Positions 48,913 through 57,735 of a DNA stretch of 64,000 nucleotides are shown here, one piece after another. The translations under genes were made by a program, and so were the position numbers. The notes beneath the pieces are model-generated. The model saw nothing but the letters and a program-made list of their open reading frames with translations, was not told the DNA's origin and made no database searches. The stretch spans positions 45,001 through 109,000 of the forward strand of contig WBMZ01010838.1 in assembly GCA_013400975.1 (NCBI GenBank). Direction: 5' to 3'. Position 1 is the first letter of the stretch. Every line of letters begins with the position of its first letter. The DNA comes from Atrichornis clamosus (Eukaryota; Chordata; Aves; Passeriformes; Menuridae).

Positions 48913-50520
48913 ATTAGTGAGAAAACTAGGAGTAAAGGAATGCCAAGCTTTGGGAAACCAAAATCTGACTGTGGATCAAAATTTGGAATGTAGTTCCTTT
49001 TTCAAATGGGCTGATTCAGATAGATCTTACAATACCCATCTACGTTATCAATATCTCAATATAAGGGTTTCACTGATTTGTTTTCTAAATAAAGATACCT
49101 TGGAATGGCAGAAAAAGAGTGTCATTAGAGTAAGCCACTTATTCATAAAGAGCTGTAGGAATGGGGTATGCTAAAAGGGAAGGAAAGTAGTAGTACACAG
49201 TTATAAATGCCCTTAAAAAATCATTAATATTACATAAGTGGTATTGGTAACAGCTTAAGTATATTTCCATAGGTGTTTCTTTATATTTACATATTAATTA
49301 GTGGATACCGAAGATATAATGTTACAGGAATGTCTGTGGTGTTCATGTTTTATTGACAGATTATGGCATCCAAAAAAAGTCACCGGACATTATGGAAAAG
49401 TAATTTGCATGGGATTAATAGAATGCAGAATTTCTTCTTTTGCCAAAAGTTTTATTCTTCGCAACCCTGCACCTGTTAAGTGTGCAGTGCTGGAGTAACC
49501 CTGCCACTGATGTGCTGCACGAGTTGTGTCACAGAGTGGGGGATGAGGGATGGTCTCTTGGAAGCCGCTTTCCTGGCTCCCCCCGCCCAGAAACTGTGCC
49601 TGCCTGCTGCCAGGTCCTACTCTGTGCCCCAGTGGATATCCTCCCTGCCCCATCCCTTCTGTGCTGCAGGAGGTCTCAGCCCTGCAGCCAGGCTTCTCTT
49701 TCTGAGAGAGCAAGAGCTTTTTCTCTGGGCTGCTGGAGCCCGATGTGCCAGGCACAGAGGCTGCTCTTCAAGCATTTGTTGGAATATATTTGCTTAGTTA
49801 TCCACCGCTCTCAATGTTCAAATCTGTAGCCTAGTCACTTTTGCTCATAGTGGATTTGAGTTTTTGAGTTCAGTTCTAAATCTTGAGTGCAATTCTACCA
49901 TCAAAAACTTTTCACATTTGTGCAGAGCAATTTTTTTTTTAAATTCGATTTTCCTGCAAAAACTTATATAGAAGTTTGGAATGAGATTTTTGCACTTAGA
50001 AACAACACTCAAAGTTTACTTTTCCTTTGGAATGACATGCTGCAAGCCACACATGATAATGAGTTGTAAACAGAAGGTACGGTTTGGATTTTTCTGAATT
50101 TTGAATAAGATTTCTTATATCTGGTCTTGCACATATCTAGGATTCAAAGGGTTTGGTGAATTAGTCCTGGCTTGGGCCTGTCTTCAAACTGGTGCTGCTG
50201 TATTCAGCACATTCAGGAATTTACCTCTGTGTTACAATATATTGCCACAGAAGATTTGATTCAGTTGCCTGACTGTAGGTGTCTATAGCCCTTGAAATGT
50301 CCTATGTTGCCTGAGAAATCTGTATATGTGCAGGCCATGGGACTATCCTGTTTGGAAGCAGGAATTGGGGAGCTGATGGGAACCCCAAGTGCATTTGAAA
50401 TGGCACTGGGTATCTGTGCTGAGGCACCATAATAACAGTAGGGTATAGGTGAGGGCCAAGAAAACCCTTTATTAGGACTGTTTGGCAAAATTCAGGGCAG
50501 GGAATCCTGATTTTTCTCTT
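48913..50520. other. Unique sequence with a GC-rich patch at 49.48-49.76 kb
   Basis: The patch is visibly richer in G and C than its surroundings and has open frames of 129 (plus, 49440-49829), 105 (plus, second frame, 49480-49797) and 121 codons (minus, 49390-49755) superimposed. Three frames open at once indicates low stop density, not a gene. No domain or known repeat is recognised. It may be an old LTR or other repeat fragment. Confidence 0.5.
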
Positions 50521-50645
50521 AGCTATGCCATTGACTCTGTAGCCTCTCTTTCCTCATATAAACAGAAATAGGAATTCCTACCATATTTTCATCTATAGTC
50601 TTTGTACAGTGCTTTAAAGATACAAAACGCATCATAAATATTATA
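50521..50645 (+). mobile_element. MIR-like SINE fragment
   Basis: In sense orientation the segment follows MIR order: AGCTATGCCATTGAC (consensus CTCTGCCACTTAC region), AGCCTCTCTTTCCTCATATA (consensus CCTCAGTTTCCTCATCTGTA) and a GAAATAGGAATTCCTACC segment (consensus AATGGGGATAATAATACCTACC). It then has TTTGTACAGTGCTTTAAAGA (consensus CATGTAAAGCGCTTAGA). About 20 bases appear deleted after the first block. It is diverged, as expected for an element that spread early in amniote history. Confidence 0.55.
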
Positions 50646-52369
50646 TGCAACACACTAATTTATGGCAGTTGAATAACACAACATGATGAAATTGCCTGAT
50701 TTTTCATGCAAAGCATGGAATTAACAGGGGTGATTCATTGCTGGGGTCTCTGTGCTCTGCATCAACTCCAAACCAATGGTGTTAGAGGGAAACTCCTGCT
50801 GGCAGTGAGCTGCCTTTGTGGAGATGTGAAGCGAGAGTCTCGAGCACTGTTGTTAAAGAAGGGTGGTGCTTTTGGTTAGCACCAGTGTTCAGGCCATCTC
50901 CAGCTGAGACCATTTGTTATTTCTACACACCCATTTTCTCCGTGGAAGTGGTAATTGCATAGCTGGTCAAATTAAAGTAATCAAAAATTATGAGATGTGA
51001 TTCAGACATGTTAAAAATTTAATTTTTTGTTATATGTGTTAGGTAATTGTTCTCTTTGTCCCTTATGAATTGTTTCCGTACACCACTAAAGAGTTCTCGT
51101 GGTCAAAACTGAAAGCATCTTAATTCAATTAGCTGTATAAAGGGTGCATTTACAATTAGCTTGGAATGTTTTGAAAAAAGAAAGTTTTTCAATATCCAAA
51201 GAACAAGCAATAACTCTCAATTTCAACACGTCCTTATCTTTACATGGCAGAAGTAGGATTCTTTGCTTGCTCAAAAGTTGGATTCCTTTTAGGAAAAATC
51301 TCATTAAAACAAAAATAATTTAAAGGTCCTCTTTTTGTGTCATTTCCTTATGAGAATGTAAGAAAGATCATTTGCAATTTGGTGTCAGTGAGTTTTGTGG
51401 TTTTCGTTCCAACTGCACCTTAGATCATCTACTTCTTCTAAAAATGCATTGCAAAGTGGAACTGGCATGTAGGAAAGTAGGCCTTAATTAGCTGGAGATA
51501 TTTTGGGGGGCAGCTGATAGTAATGGTATGGACTGTCCCATCTGGTCACTGAGGTCAGTATCATTTAGCACTATAGGCTGTGTAAATATTTGTCTCTCAC
51601 GCTGATGCAGCCAGATATAACCGGTGGGATTATGCCCTTGACTGATCCAGCTATTTTCTAATGGCAGAATCCTTACCTAAGTTGCCTGATGTAACTTAAC
51701 AAAAGTTATGAACAAGCTTTTCAGATTTATTCCAATTAAAGTTTAGGACTTTATATTCAAGTACTAATTTGTGGCTAGATAATACTAATTTTGTTTGCAT
51801 TCCTTGCTGCACTTTGTTTTACTCTATCATAGCTCGGTGTGATAAATCAGAAATAAAACACCTTTGACACAGCCCCCTTACTTCACAGAGGTGAGGAAAA
51901 TTATTATTTTCCCTTGGGTTTTTCCTTTTTCTTTTTTTCTAGCTACATAAAAGTTATCAGCTACAGTAACATCATGCTGTAAATCAGAAAACAAAATTAT
52001 ATGTTTCCATTTACGTTATAAATTAAACAATCTGGAAGAATTATATGTGAAGCATATAAATCAAACCACAAAGCCCTCGTCACAAATCTTTGGATTACAG
52101 AGGTCTTTGGATTTTATTAAGGGACGGTCAGAATAATCTGAATGATGTTTACCTTGAATGCTTGTGCTTTGTCTATGCCAGACTGTAGCTTTTGGTGTCT
52201 TTTGGCTTCTGTGAGAAAAGTAGGTTTTCCATAGGAGACTGGTTCAATAGAGACTTTCTAGATTACTTTCTAAGGATCTGTCACAAATATTTGTCTAGAG
52301 CTGTAGATTGGTCCTTTGGACTGTTTAAATGTTGCTGCTGTGTTTCACTGAGATTCTATTTCTTTTCAG
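50646..52369. other. Unique noncoding sequence with enhancer-like blocks
   Basis: Apart from the candidate regulatory block at 51100-51690 nothing is recognised. The final ~30 bases form a good polypyrimidine tract leading into the candidate microexon at 52370. Confidence 0.5.
51100..51690. promoter_or_regulatory. Candidate noncoding element with three AATTAGCT sites
   Basis: CAATTAGCT occurs twice 27 bp apart (51126-51134 and 51153-51161), and AATTAGCT a third time at 51486-51493 within TTAATTAGCTGG, all in the same orientation. Homotypic clusters of homeodomain-type sites are characteristic of enhancers. The right part (51480-51680) is complex, balanced sequence without homopolymers. Both are typical of conserved noncoding elements, but conservation is not visible here. 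Confidence 0.28.
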
Positions 52370-52395
52370 CACCTGAACCTCCAAATGAAACACAG
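52370..52395 (+). other. Candidate 26-nt microexon
   Basis: The segment has all the elements of a very small exon. Upstream there is a polypyrimidine tract TTCTATTTCTTTTCAG ending at 52369, and a branch-point-like TTCAC with its A at 52347, 22 nt before the AG. A TGCTGCTGTG motif precedes it at about 52332-52341. Downstream the donor is CAG|GTAATG at 52396. Two of three frames are open; the one ending at a complete codon reads PEPPNETQ after a split first codon. UGC motifs upstream of the acceptor are known binding sites of the neural microexon regulator SRRM4/nSR100. The length is not a multiple of three, so inclusion would shift frame. I do not recognise the gene, and chance is possible. 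Confidence 0.25.
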
Positions 52396-53639
52396 GTAAT
52401 GTAAACTTAAGTTTGCAGTGGAAGATTTTCCCAGAAGATAGTTATATTAAAAAAATGAGCATCTGCAGGCTTTTGCAGGCATCTGCAGGCTTCTTTTCTT
52501 GGATTCATTTATTATTGATTTAAAAAACCAGAAATAGGATCATGCAGTTTATCCTAATCTCTGATCTCATCAAGCTTCAAGGCACCATCTTCACATGAGG
52601 ATTTCTACTGATGATGGGCAACAACTTAAGGTGTCCACCTATGTTGTTGAAATTAAAGACATGGAAAGTTCTGATCCTCTAAAATAATGCATTGAAATAT
52701 CCTTAGAACCCTGCATTAACTGTTTAACTGTACAGTTAAAAAACCCTCAAAAAAACTATCTCATTTTTTGTTAAACTATAAAAGTGTGAATTTTCAGTGG
52801 ATGAATACAGATTATGCTCTGTGAACCAGAGAAACTGAATTGTCTAAGGTAGAATTCAGAAATACCTACCTACATTTTTTTGAACTTTAAAACCAACACA
52901 AAACAAAAAATTGTTCAGCATTAATTATACAATGAAAAGAAGAATGGCTTGAAAAGTATAATCTACTCAAACCAGTGGGTTATTGAAACGGAAAAAAGTT
53001 AGGAGGCTGATCACCTATTTTGCACAAAAATCACATTCTGAAACCATAACAAAATAAATGAATAAGCATAAAGAGGTGGTTGATTTTTGGGGGGCTTTGT
53101 TTTTTTGTTTGTCCATATAGGTCTTTATTCCCTTTTAAATGGAAATATAGTATATTTTCTATTGCTTTGTATGTAGGGTATATACAAAAATGTCACTTTA
53201 AATCCAAGTAGTACGCTTTGGCTGTCTGTGAGAACAAGTGACAGAGCAAACATGATGGGGATCCTCACTCAGCTTTCGGAGTGTGGTCTGCCTTCCATGT
53301 AACACAGCAGCAGAGCACGAGTGTTCTGGAGGCACAGGGATGATGGTTTGCTTTACAGTCTTTTAGTTTATTTAGCAAACTAAAATAACAGTTGCTTTGC
53401 AGTCAACTTTGTGGAACAGATAAACAATAGTGACAATTTCATATGATGTATATAGACAGACGAGGTTATCTGCAACCCCTGAGTGATGGAGCTTGTCATA
53501 TTCCCTTCTCCAGTAATGCACAAGGTTAGAAATCAATGTCTTAATCATGGGCAGCTCTGGGCAATTCAGATATATCACACACAAACAGGCTTCTAATTAC
53601 ATTTAAGAAATACATATCATACATATATAAACTGACATA
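52396..53639. other. Unique AT-rich noncoding sequence
   Basis: Contains the 20-bp-period duplication at 52459-52493. A GGGGGGCTTTG/T-run tract lies at 53090-53112. Nothing else is recognised. Confidence 0.55.
52459..52493. repeat. 20-bp-period partial tandem duplication
   Basis: GCATCTGCAGGCTT occurs at 52459 and again at 52479, joined by a TTGCAG linker, so CTGCAGGC/TTGCAGGC recurs three times in about 30 bp. It lies about 65 nt downstream of the candidate microexon donor. Confidence 0.8.
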
Positions 53640-54080
53640 AATATCAGAGTGGTGTTGCTAGCTGTCAAAATGGATAAGTATAATTCCCTCAGTGGCCCTT
53701 GACAGGTTCAATACCTGCTCCGGAGGTGCTATGAACAGCATTATACGGCTGATTGAGTTATGACAGCTCCAACCCAACAGGGAAGCCAGGCAGGAAGGAA
53801 TAGCCTGGGCTGCAGACAAATGATGATAAAGTGATCACTTTAAAGAACAATCTCCATAATATTTCATGCTCACTGCACGGTGTAAAGGCAGCCTTGACTG
53901 CGGGGCTAACTGCTCTATCAATTGATTTGATTCACTGCTGCAGCTACTCCCAGTCATAATATTTCAAATAAATGGTACCGTGGATAGAAATAATATCTGC
54001 ATCAATATTAACCCTGAAAGGACTAATGGACACAAGCTATAATTTCCTGGACACCCTAATAATGCATTTTGACTGGGCTT
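53640..54080. promoter_or_regulatory. Candidate conserved enhancer-like noncoding element
   Basis: About 440 bp of complex, balanced sequence free of homopolymers, between AT-rich low-complexity flanks. Motif content includes TCAATTGATTTGATTC near 53919, two CATAATATTTCA segments (near 53855 and 53956), AAAGTGATCACTTTAA (a near-perfect palindrome at about 53829-53844) and GCAGCTACTCCC. The density of ATTA/TGATT cores plus palindromes is typical of developmental enhancers. Inference only; a cross-species alignment would decide it. Confidence 0.3.
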
Positions 54081-55726
54081 GGCATAGGATGATTTTTCTT
54101 TCTTTTTTCTTTCCCTTTTTTTTAAAAAATAAAAACAATGCATTGTTTACTTAAACTTTCCTTTTATGACCATAAAAGAAGCTTTGCACCTCAGGCCTCA
54201 TTCCTAATCTCAAATTTAATTTTAAAGAAAATTCTGCTAAATGTTATTTTCAAGTGTTTGTTTATATCTAAATATCTTGTATTAAAATTGCATTAAATAT
54301 CTGAGAGAAAAAAGGCATAAGCATTTTTTGGGTGTATTTTACAAAATTTATCTGTGCATGTGTGTACAGACTGAGGTACTAGTACTCAAATTATTTACTA
54401 AATTATATTTAAAACAAACCTAAAATTAACTATAAATGAGAATGAAGTCAACCAAGTATTTTCTGAAAACACAAGGAACCAATAAATTCTAATGATTACC
54501 CAGGATGTTACGGGCTTTCTTTTTCTTTAGAAATAATAAGTACTGTATGAGACAGACTTAACATATAAGAAGTGCAAGTGAATTTATGGGTTCATAATCC
54601 TAAATCAAACATGATTTCTATTTTCTATGCAGTTTTTCACATACTCTGTAACATAATGGATGTTTATTCTGTTCTTTCAGTCATAACACCCTGTTGACAT
54701 TTAAGTCCCTTTTAAAGATCTGCTGTGCTTATTGTGAATCAAGTTGACATGTATAAATTGTATAATTTTATTATTGTTATTCTTTTTCCACTACTACTGA
54801 CTACTTGACTATCATTGGATTGTGTATTTTCAGGTCAGAGCCATTTCCAAATATCCGGAAATTCTTTGAAGAGATATTATCAATGCATGTTAGCAAGAAG
54901 TAGACTGGATGGGCTTATAGAACTCTTTCTCTGATTATTAGTTTGTATCTGCTTAAAGATTGTCTCTATCAGATTCATTTTTTCTTATTTGTCCCTTAAA
55001 CATTTACTGTAAATCAGAGCAGGAGATACTTAGGTTTGAATCTCATGAGGCTTGTTTATATTTAAAGCTTAAGCAGAGAGAGGTATTTTATGAACAGTCC
55101 TTAGTGAATGCTCCAACTGCAACACTTCACCAACCTCTGAAGTGGTCTTAAACAGACTTCAAAGGACTTCAATTTATAGTTCTCCAGAAGATCTGGGGAA
55201 TAGTTCTATTTCTTAGGAGGCAGAATAAAACCTGAGAGTTCCAAGTGGGTTTGGAAACTAAAATTGAAATTGAAGATTGTGGAAGATTGGTGTTGACCTA
55301 ACTCCAGTATTCTCACCAGTCTAATAAGCCACAAAAGCACAGTGTTTTCCTACGTTCTAGACCTGAGTAATCAAGCAAGCTCATGTTTGCTGCTTGCTAG
55401 CATGCTTGCCTAAAGATCAATATCAAATTTTACCAGAAATGAAAGCAAATGTCTTTCATAATGTATTTCCTTTTTTGTTCTGAATTTTTCTTTTGGAGCC
55501 TATGCCAACAGTATAGGTCATCTTTATGTTATTATTTCTCAAAAGCCTGCTGGAGTTCATGTTTCTCCAAGAAAAATTGAAACTACCTCTTTGCCATTCC
55601 TGCTTGCTTTCTCCTTCCTGAAAAAATTTCTTTCTCCTTGCTTACACTGCATGAGAGTGGTTTTGTTTTTCCATTTCAGTCCATTTCCTCCAACTTCATC
55701 CCTGTGCCCTTTTTACACTTTTCATA
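54081..55726. other. Unique AT-rich noncoding sequence
   Basis: Begins with a pyrimidine/T tract followed by an A tract (54090-54140). No gene or repeat is recognised in the remainder. Confidence 0.6.
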
Positions 55727-56220
55727 TCATAGAATCATAAAACGGTTGGGGTTGAAAGGGACCTTGAAGATCATCTCATTCCACCCCTTGACATGGGCAG
55801 GGACACATCCCACTAGATCAGGCTGTTCCAAGCCCCATCCAACATGGCTCTGGAGACTGCAAGAAATGGGGCAGCCACAACTTCCCTGGGCAAGCTGTGC
55901 CAGTGCTGCCCTCACAGTAAATAATTTTTTCCTAATATCTAATCTAAACCAACTCTTTCAATTTGAACCCATTCCTTCCTGTTCTGTCACTAAATGCTCT
56001 TGTAAATAGTTTTGCCCCATCTTTCAAGTTGACTTCAGGTACTCGGAGGCTGCAATTATGTCACCACAAAGCCTTCTCTATTCCAGGTTGAACCATCCCA
56101 ATTCTCTCAGCCTTTCCTCATAAGAAAAGTGCTGCATCCCTCTGATCAACTTGGAGGCCCTCTGGACTCTAATACTTGTCCTTATTCGGACCATGTCTTT
56201 CCAATATATCTCTATGTTGG
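55727..56220 (-). mobile_element. CR1 LINE, truncated 3' end (about 490 bp, longest copy)
   Basis: Plus-strand reading gives the complement of a CR1 3' region. It opens TCATAGAATCATAAAACGG, then GGTTGAAAGGGACCTTGAAG, CCACCCCTTGACATGGGCAG, ATCAGGCTGTTCCAAGCCCC and CTTCCCTGGGCAAGCTGTGC. It continues with the TTTTTCCTAATATCTAATCT block, CCATTCCTTCCTGTTCTGTC and TCTCTCAGCCTTTCCTCATA, ending in GGAGGCCCTCTGGACTC. The order follows CR1 continuously into the 3' coding end, but no open reading frame remains. The 5' boundary near 56220 is uncertain. Confidence 0.95.
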
Positions 56221-57580
56221 TGCAACCCTTCATTATAGAAACAATTTAATTTTGTCTGTGAAAAGTTTGTTCTGGACTATTTTCTAGCACTTTTACTTAT
56301 TGCTTCCTTCTCTGTCTCTGTTCTCAATCTGTTGAAATACTTTCTGACGATGTTTTGTAAATAGCTTTCAGTCTTCTTCATTTAATTCCAGTGAGTCTGT
56401 CCTTATAGAATCAGAATAGCTGGGGTTGAAGGGACCATTTAAGTTCCCCTAGTCCAGCCCCCCTGCAATAAGCAGAGAGGTTGCACAGCTCTTCATCTTT
56501 ACAAGTGTGTTCTTTGCTGGCACTTTGCTCTTCTTTCTGTATGTCTTCTCTAAGGTATAGTCCACAAATACCAACTCAACAATTATCCCTCTTAAGTATA
56601 TTTCTGCCCTCTTTGAAGTATAATATGCTGTCCTGTCGCAATCTAATATTTCTCTATGGATATTCAATGTATCACACAGAAAGCAGAGTTTTAAACTTTT
56701 GCTGTAAACTGTTTACAATCACCAAATTCTTTTCAATATGTCTGTTGACTATAGTGTCCAATGTCCTGATGCTGTCACATCCAGTAGACAATTTTGATGT
56801 CTACGGCAAGTCTTGGTCCTGTTGATTATTTTGGAAAACTATTTCTGAAAGAGAGTCTGTCTTGTCCCATCTGCAGCATTAACTTTTACAGGTTCACACC
56901 ATCCCTTAATTTATTGCTTGAAATGCAATATTGTTTCCCCTGCGCATGATCAGAAACCTTTTGCAAAGTCTGTTTACCTAGACTATTTCTTTCCCTCCTC
57001 CCTTGTTTTTCTTTCATTAGCTCCATCACACTTGCAGTAAAATACTTGTTTTCATGTTCACTCTTTCCTTTCCTGTTATCTATCATCCTGCTATCAATAT
57101 CAAGATATCATATGCCTCACCAATCTTGATGAGTAATGAGTGTCTAGTTTCCACCTCCTTCTTGTTACTTTTTCCTGTGAGCATTTCTCTTCTCTCAGCC
57201 TTTCTTATGCTTACAAGAAGCTTGCCATGAACATTTGCAAAGGTACTGTTGTCTTTCAAAGCCCTCCTAAAATTTCTCTTTGGCTTTAGGTCCAAAAATT
57301 GATGATCAAACTCCCAGCCTGAAATCTTACAGTCAAGTTTACTATATATGAGTATTTTATTTCTTGTCTTTCTTGTCACTATTGTTTGATTTTTTTTTCT
57401 TTGCATACTCTCCAATTTTTCAGTATCTTTTTCCACGCTGGGATGATAAGTTATTTTGGGTGAAGATTGTCTTTTTCAGTGTTGGCGCAGTAGCAAACAC
57501 ATTAGCACTGTAGCAGTACAAGTAGTTACGACAATAATGATATTATTAAAGGTAAGCTGTGAGATAGCCTTGTGTAATTA
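56221..57580. other. Noncoding sequence between CR1 fragments
   Basis: Contains one short CR1 fragment (56405-56482). A 114-codon plus-strand frame (56481-56825) and a 117-codon minus-strand frame (57083-57436) show no recognisable domain. The latter is Lys/Arg/Glu-rich because of A-rich composition. No gene is annotated. Confidence 0.5.
56405..56482 (-). mobile_element. CR1 LINE, very short 3' end fragment
   Basis: ATAGAATCAGAATAGCTGGG, then GGTTGAAGGGACCATTTAAG, then CTAGTCCAGCCCCCCTGCAA and AAGCAGAGAGG give the complement of the last ~75 bp of CR1. It then stops matching. It has the same orientation as the larger copy 185 bp to the left but is independently truncated, so it is a separate insertion. 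Its CCCCCTGCAATGAGCAGG-type block differs from the left copy's CCACCCCTTGACATGGGCAG block, suggesting a different CR1 subfamily. Confidence 0.85.
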
Positions 57581-57735
57581 ATGCAGCCAAGGTGTGCCCT
57601 GGCAGCCAGGAGTGTCCTGGTGGGCATCAGGGACATGTTGTGACTCTTGGGGACAGTCCTGTGCAGGGCCAGAAGTTGGACTTGAAGTACCTTAAGGGTT
57701 GCTTCCAACTCGGCATATTCTGTGATTCTGTGAAA
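57581..57735 (+). mobile_element. CR1 LINE 3' end with apparent internal deletion
   Basis: In sense orientation it starts with ATGCAGCCAAGGTGTGCCCT and a CCAGGAGTGTCCTGGTGGGCATCAG-like stretch reminiscent of the CR1 region that codes near the end of ORF2. It then passes to GACTCTTGGGGACAGTCCTG, GACTTGAAGTACCTTAAGGG, TTGCTTCCAACTCGG and the terminal ATTCTGTGATTCTGTGA. The consensus distance between the first part and the 3' end is several hundred bases longer, so an internal deletion is inferred. Confidence 0.8.
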
